Assembly: GCA_937908275.1 (NCBI GenBank)
Contig: CALERA010000197.1
Coordinates: 1-17,805 of the forward strand
DNA length: 17,805 nucleotides
Direction of reading: 5' to 3'
From: an uncultured Desulfarculaceae bacterium
GTDB taxonomy: Bacteria; Desulfobacterota; Desulfarculia; Desulfarculales; Desulfarculaceae
The translations under genes and the position numbers were made by a program. The notes below the pieces were generated by a model. It worked only from the letters and a program-made list of their open reading frames with translations, did no database searches and was not told the origin of the DNA. Shown one piece after another: positions 9,135 through 15,547 of the stretch (the stretch's first letter is position 1; every line of letters starts with the position of its first letter).

Positions 9135-9344
9135 TCAGATGTCCAATTTCGGCGCGCCGAAATCCTCGTCTTCCGGGGCCGTGGGGATGATCTCCGCGAC
9201 AGCCGGGGCCGCCGCCGGTTCCCAGCCCGGTCCGGTCATGCCGGCGGCCAGGTGGTCGGGCACCTCCAGGGTGCCGCCGGGCTGGGCCTCGCCCGCCCCA
9301 ACCACCGCCTGGGGCGCGGCCGATTTGTTGCGCATCAGGGTCAT
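9135..9344 (-). CDS. small hypothetical phage protein
   Basis: 69 residues between the tail terminator and tail tube genes. The ATG at 9344 is preceded by an excellent Shine-Dalgarno sequence (TAGGAGGGAG) that itself starts at the terminator gene's stop codon, so translation is likely. The protein is Pro/Ala-rich and acidic toward the end (APEDEDFGAP), probably poorly ordered, with no signal peptide, membrane segment or cysteine. I do not recognise a family. Small accessory genes at this position are common in siphovirus tail operons and are usually of unknown role. Confidence 0.7.
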   Translation of the reverse strand: MTLMRNKSAAPQAVVGAGEAQPGGTLEVPDHLAAGMTGPGWEPAAAPAVAEIIPTAPEDEDFGAPKLDI

Positions 9345-9353
9345 GGCTCCCTC

Positions 9354-9797
9354 CTAGTTGGGGAACTGGTAGGCGACCAGGTAGGTCTGGACCACGGCGG
9401 CCAGGGTGTAGCTCCCCTCGGTCACCGGCGGGGGAAATTCGGTGCCGGCCAGGATCGTCTCCGTGGCCAGGCCGCCCTGGGTTTCGTCGGCCTGGACCAC
9501 CTGCTCTATGGCCAGGTCCAGGGCGTCCAGGATGGCGTCCAGGGTTTGGCCAGGCAGGGGTGCGGCCACCGCCTCGATCTTCAGCTCCAACACCCGGCGA
9601 TAGCGCCGCACCGGGCCGGTCTCCTGGATTTCCTCGGGAACCTCCTCGCCCGGCCGGACCAGGATCGCGGGCAGTTCCTCGGTCGGCACCCGTTGGGCCG
9701 CGTCCGGGTCCTTGAAGACCTTGACCCCGGCCAGGGCCTCATGGGCGGACAGGCGGTCCACCAGGCTTTGAATGATCTGGCTCCGGCGGTGGCTCAT
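9354..9797 (-). CDS. tail terminator protein (gpU-like)
   Basis: 147 residues. It begins with RRSQIIQSLVDRLSAHEALAGVKVF, the helical start typical of gpU-like terminators (regions of the form 'I..aL...L'), followed by a strand-rich body including PAILVRPGEEVPEE and RRVLELKIEAVAA. Such proteins cap the growing tail tube in a ring and join it to the head. The ATG at 9797 overlaps the stop of the previous gene in ATGA, so it is translationally coupled to the head-tail joining gene. Length and location fit the family. Confidence 0.75.
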   Translation of the reverse strand: MSHRRSQIIQSLVDRLSAHEALAGVKVFKDPDAAQRVPTEELPAILVRPGEEVPEEIQETGPVRRYRRVLELKIEAVAAPLPGQTLDAILDALDLAIEQVVQADETQGGLATETILAGTEFPPPVTEGSYTLAAVVQTYLVAYQFPN

Positions 9798-10129
9798 CGC
9801 CGCACCTGCAAGACCAGCAGGCGCTTGCCTGGGCCGGCGGGCTGGGTTTCAGCGACTCGAAAGTCACCACCAGCAATGCCCAGCCGGGGGTTGGGCTCCA
9901 GGCGCAGGGGGGTTCCCTGGCCGGCGTCGGCCACCTGGTCGGCCCGGCAGAGCAGGATCAGGCGCGAACCCGCCACCCGGGCCTCGGACAGCCGCCCCTC
10001 CTGGGGGGTCTCGGAATAGATCCCGGCGATGGGCCGCTGCCGCTCCTCACCCGGCCAGAGAATCGCCGGGGTGGCGAACTCTTCCGGGTTGAAGATCAGG
10101 TCCAGGTCGGCCAGGGGGGCCAAGGTCAT
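9794..10129 (-). CDS. head-tail joining protein (FII-like)
   Basis: 111 residues with DLDLIFNPEEFATPAILW near the N-terminus, a pattern seen in lambda FII-like head-tail attachment proteins and their relatives, which form a ring under the portal and accept the tail. The rest is strand-rich and basic (SRLILLCRADQV, KRLLVLQVRR). ATG 10129 overlaps the upstream stop in ATGA. The gene sits before the tail terminator, although in lambda the Z gene follows rather than precedes FII, so the order here is slightly different. Confidence 0.72.
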   Translation of the reverse strand: MTLAPLADLDLIFNPEEFATPAILWPGEERQRPIAGIYSETPQEGRLSEARVAGSRLILLCRADQVADAGQGTPLRLEPNPRLGIAGGDFRVAETQPAGPGKRLLVLQVRR

Positions 10130-10839
10130 TCGCCGTCCTCCTTGGTCAGGTATTTGGCCTTGCGTTCGATGCCTTGCTCGATCACGTAGGCCTCGTGGTG
10201 CAGGCGCTCGGCCAGGCGCTTGCGGGCCTCCACCTCCAGGCGCTCCAAGGTCGGCCGGTCCAGGACCTCGGCTGGCGAGGGGCCGTGCAGGATGCTAAAC
10301 GCCTCGCGGCGCTTGCCCGTTTCCTTGTCCAGGTAGAAGCGGCCGGTGCGCTTGACCACCTCGTAAGGCATGCCGGTGCGATCGCTGCTGGAAGGCCAGG
10401 CCTTCTTCCGGGCCACGATGAAGGATTGAGGAATCACCTGATGGACGGCGAAGCCCGAGGTCCCCTGGCGAAGGTCCAGCATCACCGCCACCCCCACCGG
10501 CGGCCGCTGATACCAGCCCCGCCGGGTGTAGGGGAAGTTGGTGCCCGGCACCGGCTTGAACCAGGACAGGGCGATGGGCCGGCCCTGAATCCAGACTTTG
10601 CCGGTGGGGTCGGCCACCGTCGCTAGACGGATGCCGGTGGCCCCCCGCACCGTGCCGGCCTTGAGCGGCAGCACCCGGCGCACCTCGTCCACCATCTGGT
10701 TGCGCAACAGTTGCCCGGTGCGATTCACCGCCCGGGCCATGGCCTTGGGCAGGCCATTGCGCACCTGGGCCAAGGCCTGGGCATGCTCTTCCAGCGTCCC
10801 GGCTTCAAGCTTCGCGCTGAGGATGAAGCTGCCGCTCAA
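10126..10839 (-). CDS. minor tail protein Z-like
   Basis: 237 residues beginning with TTG at 10839; a GGAG seven bases upstream, overlapping the stop of the DUF2190 gene, supports this start. An N-terminal helical region (LEEHAQALAQVRNGLPKAMARAVNRTGQ) followed by LLRNQMVDEVRRVLPLKAGTVRGA matches the gpZ/prophage minor tail protein pattern, in which a long helix with Arg-Ala-x-Asn-Arg precedes 'V....L.v....vr..i'. The C-terminal third is highly charged and helical (RLEVEARKRLAERLHHEAYVIEQG). In lambda gpZ is needed to make tails competent to join heads. Confidence in the family is fairly good. Confidence 0.78.
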   Translation of the reverse strand: MSGSFILSAKLEAGTLEEHAQALAQVRNGLPKAMARAVNRTGQLLRNQMVDEVRRVLPLKAGTVRGATGIRLATVADPTGKVWIQGRPIALSWFKPVPGTNFPYTRRGWYQRPPVGVAVMLDLRQGTSGFAVHQVIPQSFIVARKKAWPSSSDRTGMPYEVVKRTGRFYLDKETGKRREAFSILHGPSPAEVLDRPTLERLEVEARKRLAERLHHEAYVIEQGIERKAKYLTKEDGE

Positions 10840-10849
10840 GGTCTATCTC

Positions 10850-11179
10850 CTAGGCGTTCAGCTTGACCTTGACGCTGGTGGCGGCCAGGGCCGCCGCCTC
10901 CCAGGCGATGCCCACATACAGGGCATCGTCCGGCACGTTGGTCAGCTTGCCGTCGGCGATCACCCGGTAGACCTTCTGGCCCTGGTCGATGGCCAGGGTG
11001 TTGTCCTTGCCCGCCAGTTCGTAGACCCCCACCGCCTCGCCCGCGCCCCTGGCGCCATTGGCCAGGTTGCCCAGGGACACCACCGCCAGGCTGCCCACCA
11101 TCACCAGGTCGCCGCTCTTCACCTCGGCCCCGGCGGTGAACACGATCCGCTTGCCTTCCTCGATGTAGTTGTTCGCCAT
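10850..11179 (-). CDS. DUF2190 capsid decoration/stabilising protein
   Basis: 109 residues. The N-terminal part, NNYIEEGKRIVFTAGAEVKSGDLVMVG, and the later GVYELAGKDNTLAIDQGQKVYRV are characteristic of DUF2190, small beta-rich proteins encoded right after the major capsid gene and thought to decorate or stabilise the shell, as lambda gpD does. Its position 27 bases after the capsid stop agrees. The ATG has GGGAGAGGG closely upstream. The end VAW-like segment (YVGIAWEAAALAATSVKVKLNA) is also typical of the family. Confidence 0.88.
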   Translation of the reverse strand: MANNYIEEGKRIVFTAGAEVKSGDLVMVGSLAVVSLGNLANGARGAGEAVGVYELAGKDNTLAIDQGQKVYRVIADGKLTNVPDDALYVGIAWEAAALAATSVKVKLNA

Positions 11180-11206
11180 GATCCCTCTCCCTTGGCTGGC
11201 CCAGGC

Positions 11207-13360
11207 CTAGCCGGTGATGGTGGTCTGCTGGAGGCCGCGCCAATCCATGGCCTTGCTGCCCACGTCGATGCGCACCTTGAACTTGCGGCCGTCCGTGTTC
11301 CAGTCGTTCTCGGCATCCATGAAGGGCTTCTGCACCCCGTTGAGGAAGAACACCTTCACCGTGCGGCCCTTGGGACCGGCCAGGAAGAAGACGTTGACCC
11401 CGAAGTCGTCCAGGCGCGGCTCGTAGATGCGGTTCTCCTGGCGGAAGGTGCCCGAGAAGGGGTTCTTCACGTTGGGCTCGCCCTGAGTGCCGATCACGTC
11501 CGAGCCAAAGAACTTTTCGGCCGTGACGAAAAGCGAGGTGGGGGAGAGGAAGAAGACCGGGATGACGCGGATGCGGCGCTTCTGGTTCAGGTCCTTCTGG
11601 GCGGTCATCTGCTGGATGGCCAGGCCCAGGCCGGCCACGTCGAAGGCCGGGACGCTCTTCATGTTGCCGTGGTCGGCGCAGAACAGCGCCTTGTTGTCGC
11701 CCATGGTCGCGTTGCTGATCAGCGCCGCCCAGGCCACGTCGCCCACCGTGCGGCTGGCCGCCTCGCCCATGGCCTGGGGCACGCTGGTCAGCATGCCCAG
11801 GTCGTCGTCGATGAGCGTCTGCCGGCCGATGCGGAAGGCCTTGCCGAAGGTGGCGATCTGATAGGCCTCCTGGGCGTCCTTGAGGCCGGCGTACTTGTAT
11901 TCGTCGTTCTCCTTCATCTCGTCCAGGTCGTCGAACTCGCCCAGGCGCACCTCGTGGCCCGGCTTGAAGTCGCTGGTCTGGCCGGTGCCGCACCACAACT
12001 GCCAGGTCTCCGGCGCGCTCTCCCAGCCGAACAGGATGGCCTTGTTGGCCACGTCCATCAGGATGTTGGGCAGGTCGCTGGTGGTCAGCGCCCGGCCCAC
12101 CCAATCCAGGACATAGCCGCCGGTCCGCTGGCCGGCCCGCCGCAGGCAGTCCCGGGCCAGCTCCCGCAGGCTCAGGCCCAGCAGCTCGTCATGGCCTGCC
12201 GCCGGCTTGTCCACCGGGATGCCGGCCCGCACCAACAGGCTGTCGATGCTGGCCGCGCGGAAGCGGTCGCGCTCGTCGTGCAGCACTCGGGCCGGGTGCC
12301 GGTGGCCGCCGCCGCCGGCGATGCCCGAGCGCTCCGCCAACAGGCCCAGCATCGCCCGGCCGGCCTGGTCCAGGGTGTAGTTGCCCACCAACAGCCCGCG
12401 CAGCTCGTCGCCCTCGATGCCGTGGACCCGGCCCATGTCCATGATCTCGGCCGCCCGGGCGCGCTCGGACTGCATCAGCTCGTCCACGGAGCGCTGGCCC
12501 TCGGGGTTGACCGGGGGCGCGGGCGGAGCCGGGGGAGCCGGGGGAGCCGGGGGCGCGTCGCGGCCCGGATCGGCCGGCGGGGCCGGCGGGTCGGCCGGAG
12601 GCGCGGGCGGATCGCTCCGGCCCTGATCCAGGTTCACCGGCCCCTCGCGCTCTTCCAGGTCGGCCAGGAAGCGGCGGGCCTCGTCGTCCGTGGCGTCCTT
12701 GGCCAGGCCGCGAGTCTCCAGGTAGGCCCTCATCCGGGCGGAAATCTTCATGGCTCTCTCCTTCTCCTTGTGGTTCGCGGCCCTGACCTTGGCCGCCTCG
12801 TCCGCCCCGATGGGGCACAGCGACAGTTCCTTGATGCTCCAGTTGGTCACCACCCGCATCGGGCCGGTGAAGCCGCGGCCGTCGATCTCCACCGTCCGGC
12901 CCGCCTCGATCCAGGTGGAGGCGTCAATCCGGTAGCCGATGGACACGTCCGTCAGGTGGCCCTCCCGGACCATGGTCCAGGCCTCCTGGCCCAGGCTGTT
13001 GCCCGAGAAGATCATCCGGGCCAGGAGTTGCGAGCCGTCCACCCGGAACTCCCGGGCGCTGCCGGCCATGTTGCGCAGGGTCTCCCGGCTGTGGCTGTCG
13101 ATCAGCGGCGCGCTCTCCGGGATTTGGCTGATCCCGCTCATCAGCAGGACCTCTTGCACCGGCTCCCAGCGGGCGAAGTCAAAGACCGTCACCGGCAGCT
13201 CGGTGGCCGCCACCACCTCCACCGCCCGGTTGGCCTCGTCCAGGGTGGACGGCCCGCCCCGCCCGGCCAGAAGCCGCGCGCTCCGGGTCTGGAAGTCCAC
13301 GTCAACCGCCCGGGCTCCCAGCACCGGGCCGACCGGATCACTCTTTAACCGCGTCGCCAT
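11207..13360 (-). CDS. prohead protease / major capsid protein fusion
   Basis: 717 residues. Residues about 15-195 form an S78-type prohead protease: PLIDSHSR places the catalytic His at 90 and DVSIGYR the catalytic Ser at 140. Residues 204-250 are a helical, charged scaffold-like stretch. Residues 250-287 are a proline-rich linker of PPAP units with two PPAD repeats, encoded by GC repeats near 12500-12610. From about residue 400 to the end the protein resembles Mu gpT-like major capsid subunits (ATFGKAFRIGRQTLIDDDLG, ALISNATMGDNKALFCADHGN). Fusions of this kind are known in phages and should self-process, releasing the shell subunit. The start ATG 13360 lies 23 bases inside the portal gene with GGGAG upstream. 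An internal start is described separately. Confidence 0.92.
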   Translation of the reverse strand: MATRLKSDPVGPVLGARAVDVDFQTRSARLLAGRGGPSTLDEANRAVEVVAATELPVTVFDFARWEPVQEVLLMSGISQIPESAPLIDSHSRETLRNMAGSAREFRVDGSQLLARMIFSGNSLGQEAWTMVREGHLTDVSIGYRIDASTWIEAGRTVEIDGRGFTGPMRVVTNWSIKELSLCPIGADEAAKVRAANHKEKERAMKISARMRAYLETRGLAKDATDDEARRFLADLEEREGPVNLDQGRSDPPAPPADPPAPPADPGRDAPPAPPAPPAPPAPPVNPEGQRSVDELMQSERARAAEIMDMGRVHGIEGDELRGLLVGNYTLDQAGRAMLGLLAERSGIAGGGGHRHPARVLHDERDRFRAASIDSLLVRAGIPVDKPAAGHDELLGLSLRELARDCLRRAGQRTGGYVLDWVGRALTTSDLPNILMDVANKAILFGWESAPETWQLWCGTGQTSDFKPGHEVRLGEFDDLDEMKENDEYKYAGLKDAQEAYQIATFGKAFRIGRQTLIDDDLGMLTSVPQAMGEAASRTVGDVAWAALISNATMGDNKALFCADHGNMKSVPAFDVAGLGLAIQQMTAQKDLNQKRRIRVIPVFFLSPTSLFVTAEKFFGSDVIGTQGEPNVKNPFSGTFRQENRIYEPRLDDFGVNVFFLAGPKGRTVKVFFLNGVQKPFMDAENDWNTDGRKFKVRIDVGSKAMDWRGLQQTTITG
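12749..12775 (-). promoter_or_regulatory. internal ribosome binding site and ATG in the protease-capsid gene
   Basis: In frame at Met204 of the fusion, ATG 12751-12749 is preceded by AAGGAGAAGGAG, two AAGGAG copies, the nearer ending six bases before the ATG. This is among the strongest Shine-Dalgarno sequences in the window and lies exactly between the protease domain and the scaffold-like/capsid part. It would give a 514-residue protease-free product, matching the two-gene arrangement of related phages. Confidence 0.65.
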
Positions 13361-14870
13361 TGCTGCTCGCTCCCAGGGCGGCCGGGTTGGTCTTCACCGG
13401 CTGAATGCCCCAATTCAGGTCCACGCCCTCTTCCTTGGCCATGCGCTGGAACTTGGCGATGGCCCGCAGGGTCTCGCGCGGGTCCTTGCCCCGCCGGCCC
13501 AGGTAGTCCTGGGGGTCTTCCAGGCCGCCGGCCAGGAGGCTCAGGGCTCCCCGCGCCTCGCGCAGAAGATCAACGCCTTCGACGCCCGGATAGATCCAGC
13601 GCGCCGCCCGCAGGTAGGTCCCGCGCCGCTGCCAATAGCCCGGCAGGCGCAAGGCGCCGATGCTGACCTTGGCGTCCAGCCAGCGGGCGAAGATCACTTG
13701 GCAGAACTGGCGGGCGAAGCGCCGCTGCTTGGGCCGGGTTTGGTGCAGGAGGTCGGAGCGGATGCCCTTGATGTTGCTGGCAGTGAGACTGCGGTAATCG
13801 CCTGAGACCATTTCGTAGCTGAGATCGGCCGCCACCGCGATCATGCGGGTGATGAAGTTCACCGTGGGCTCGAACTGGCCGCCGGGGCGGTTGTTCTCCA
13901 GCAGCTTGAATTTCTCGTCGCTGTGCAGGACCTCGATGATGCCATTGGGCAGTTGCCGCACCCGCAAGCCGCTGGCCTGGTCGGCGTTGCTGCGCCTCAG
14001 CGCGGCCCCGGCCGGGTCCGGGCTGTGCAGGGTGGCCAGGTAGGAGGCCGCCTTTTTGGCCACGTCCACCTCGGCCCCGATGTATTGCCCGATGTCGTTG
14101 GCCGACAGGATGGCCGAGGCCAGGGGGCTAACCCCCCGGACCTGGCCCGGTCGCAGCATCTTGTAGGAGTGCACCGCGAAACGCGGCTCGATCCGCAGGG
14201 GCTTGCCCCAGTGCTCCGGGTCCTCCAGGTGGTAGGCGATCACCTTGCCCGAGCGCTCGTCGATCTCCACCCCCTGCACCAGCTTGGAGCCCGGGCCGGG
14301 GCTGGCCCCAAAGTCGTTCAGCCAGTCCGGCTCGTAGAGCTGCACCTTGAGCGGAGACTCCCGGTCCGACAGGTCCAGGGGGGTGGCCCCAAAGCATTCC
14401 CCCACCTCGACCTCTTGCCGCCGGCCCAGGCGTTGGAGCTCCACGAAGTCCATCCGCCCGCCCACGTCCATCCGCTCGCAGTCCTCGGCCCAGGCGTCCT
14501 CCACCCGCTGGTTGAGGTCCTCGTCCTCGCCCATGAATTGTAGGTTGATGCCGGTGCTGATGGAGAGGTTCACCGCCGCTTCCACCACCCGAGCGAAGAA
14601 GGGGAAGTCCCGCACCAACTGGCGCACCCGCGCCCGCAGCCGGGCGGAAGAGTCGCCGATCACCTGGTTGACGTTGCCGTCCTGGTGGCCCCAGGCTCCG
14701 GTTTGCAGGCCGTCCTTGGCCCCGGCGTAGCGCCGGAAGGCCTCGGCCCGGGCCCGCTCCTGCTGGCGGAAGGCCTCCCGGCCGGGGCTGAAAATGCCGA
14801 TGGCGCTGTCCAGGGCGTTGCCCAGGCTGTTGGCCAAGGCCCGGCCGAACATCGAACCCAGGCCCGCCAT
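13338..14870 (-). CDS. phage portal protein, lambda gpB-type
   Basis: 510 residues. Features of the lambda-type portal family are visible: an early RYAGAKDG segment, then SARLRARVRQLVRDFPFFARVVEAAVNLSISTGI (as several short conserved pieces), LQLYEPDWLN-like text around residue 185, GVEIDERSGKVIAYHL, and the PEHW-type stretch that follows. The dodecameric portal sits at one capsid vertex, is the channel for DNA and the docking site for terminase and tail. The length is usual for the family. The ATG overlaps the gpW-like stop by one base (TGATG), and the stop lies inside the start of the protease-capsid gene, so the three are probably translationally coupled. Confidence 0.93.
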   Translation of the reverse strand: MAGLGSMFGRALANSLGNALDSAIGIFSPGREAFRQQERARAEAFRRYAGAKDGLQTGAWGHQDGNVNQVIGDSSARLRARVRQLVRDFPFFARVVEAAVNLSISTGINLQFMGEDEDLNQRVEDAWAEDCERMDVGGRMDFVELQRLGRRQEVEVGECFGATPLDLSDRESPLKVQLYEPDWLNDFGASPGPGSKLVQGVEIDERSGKVIAYHLEDPEHWGKPLRIEPRFAVHSYKMLRPGQVRGVSPLASAILSANDIGQYIGAEVDVAKKAASYLATLHSPDPAGAALRRSNADQASGLRVRQLPNGIIEVLHSDEKFKLLENNRPGGQFEPTVNFITRMIAVAADLSYEMVSGDYRSLTASNIKGIRSDLLHQTRPKQRRFARQFCQVIFARWLDAKVSIGALRLPGYWQRRGTYLRAARWIYPGVEGVDLLREARGALSLLAGGLEDPQDYLGRRGKDPRETLRAIAKFQRMAKEEGVDLNWGIQPVKTNPAALGASSNGDAVKE

Positions 14871-15112
14871 CAGTAGTTACCCGCGCTGACGGCGATGATC
14901 TGGCCGGTGAACCCGGGCAAGGCTTCCTCGGAGGCCCGGCGCTCGACAAAGGCCAGAAGGGCCAGGAACTCCGTAAGGTCGCGGTAGGAGACGGTTTGGT
15001 TGATCAGGCCGCCCAGGGTGTAGGATTTGACCGTGCGGAAGTTGCCCGAGGCCAGGTCATCGCGCATGGCCGCCGCAAGATCGGTCCAGGATGTGAAAGC
15101 ACCAGTGCCCAT
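14870..15112 (-). CDS. gpW-like head-tail connector protein
   Basis: 80 residues, first gene of the operon and immediately before the portal gene, the position of lambda W. The pattern (helix TDLAAAMRDDLASGNF, strand-type KSYTLGGLINQTVSYRDL, then helix LTEFLALLAFVERRAS) fits the small alpha/beta gpW fold, which fills the portal channel bottom and is needed for tail attachment. An AAGGAGG lies five bases upstream of ATG 15112. Terminase genes, expected just upstream, are absent. Confidence 0.75.
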   Translation of the reverse strand: MGTGAFTSWTDLAAAMRDDLASGNFRTVKSYTLGGLINQTVSYRDLTEFLALLAFVERRASEEALPGFTGQIIAVSAGNY

Positions 15113-15115
15113 GCC

Positions 15116-15135
15116 AGCCTCCTTGATGGGAGGCT
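15116..15135 (-). promoter_or_regulatory. hairpin enclosing the Shine-Dalgarno of the first phage gene
   Basis: AGCCTCC and GGAGGCT form a 7-bp stem around a 6-base loop. On the minus-strand transcript the 3' arm contains the GGAGG that serves the gpW-like gene, so the hairpin could hide the ribosome binding site. With only 7 pairs, regulation is a possibility, not a conclusion. It is too weakly supported and lacks a T-run to be called a terminator. Confidence 0.4.
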
Positions 15136-15173
15136 AACCCGGATTTTTGGGCTAATTTGGAAGATGCTGGAAG

Positions 15174-15244
15174 TTGCGGTCAAACGGGGCAAAGATGCGC
15201 AATTTTGCTGTCAAACGGGGCAATGTTGCGCTTGACAGCAAAAT
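15174..15244. repeat. direct plus inverted repeats, possible insertion-sequence end remnant
   Basis: Two 27-bp copies with three mismatches (15174-15200 and 15205-15231) share GTCAAACGGGGCAA and end in TGCGC. Over them lies a perfect 13-bp inverted repeat, 15202-15214 and 15232-15244 (ATTTTGCTGTCAA with its complement). Nested repeats that finish in a terminal TTGACA resemble the multiple subterminal repeats of IS21-family ends. No transposase gene is present, so at most a remnant remains. The repeats sit exactly at the switch from GC-rich phage DNA to the AT-rich island. Operator function is the main alternative. Confidence 0.45.
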
Positions 15245-15401
15245 AATAGAATTGGCTTCGAGACAACTAATATAGTTTACATATGTTTCGCATTAATTGC
15301 TGTGCCAGAGAGGGAATGCATTTTTGTATAATTTTAATTCTAGTTATATCATCAATAATATCAGATAATTATGCTATTTTAAGTCCATTTTTTCGGATAT
15401 A

Positions 15402-15430
15402 TTGACAATATTGGAGCTGGTTGATACTCT
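15402..15430 (+). promoter_or_regulatory. probable sigma70 promoter of the island operon
   Basis: A perfect TTGACA (15402-15407) is followed after 17 bases by TACTCT (15425-15430), which has only three matches to TATAAT but is preceded by TG one base upstream, making an extended -10. Transcription would start near 15437 and cover the tiny reading frame and the radical SAM gene. The 15113-15401 stretch before it otherwise holds only the repeats at its left end and AT-rich sequence, including an isolated TATAAT at 15327 without a -35 partner. Confidence 0.5.
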
Positions 15431-15463
15431 GTAACCGACCAGCTTAGCTAGGAGGACTATGCT

Positions 15464-15493
15464 ATGTTCGGTTATCGGCGTTTTGCATTTTAA
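15464..15493 (+). CDS. possible 9-residue leader peptide
   Basis: ATG 15464 with a perfect AGGAGG (15450-15455) eight bases upstream, the best-spaced ribosome binding site in the island, opens a frame of nine codons, MFGYRRFAF, then TAA. An ATG at 15459 gives a 12-codon alternative but is too close to the AGGAGG. It lies 54 bases before the radical SAM gene. A 7-bp inverted repeat (15432-15438 with 15468-15474) encloses the ribosome binding site. It could be a regulatory leader peptide or the worn-out start of a lost gene; the aromatic and Arg-rich content does not settle it. Confidence 0.35.
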   Translation: MFGYRRFAF

Positions 15494-15547
15494 GTAAAAT
15501 CATAATGTTGTCTCTCTTAGTGTGTCGCATCAGTTGGTAGGAATAAT

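Noticed and set aside
15232..15275. A promoter using TTGACA at 15232 reading into the island.
   Set aside because: No -10-like hexamer at 16-18 bases; TAATAG is far too close and TATAG too far. The TTGACA is better explained as part of the inverted repeat.
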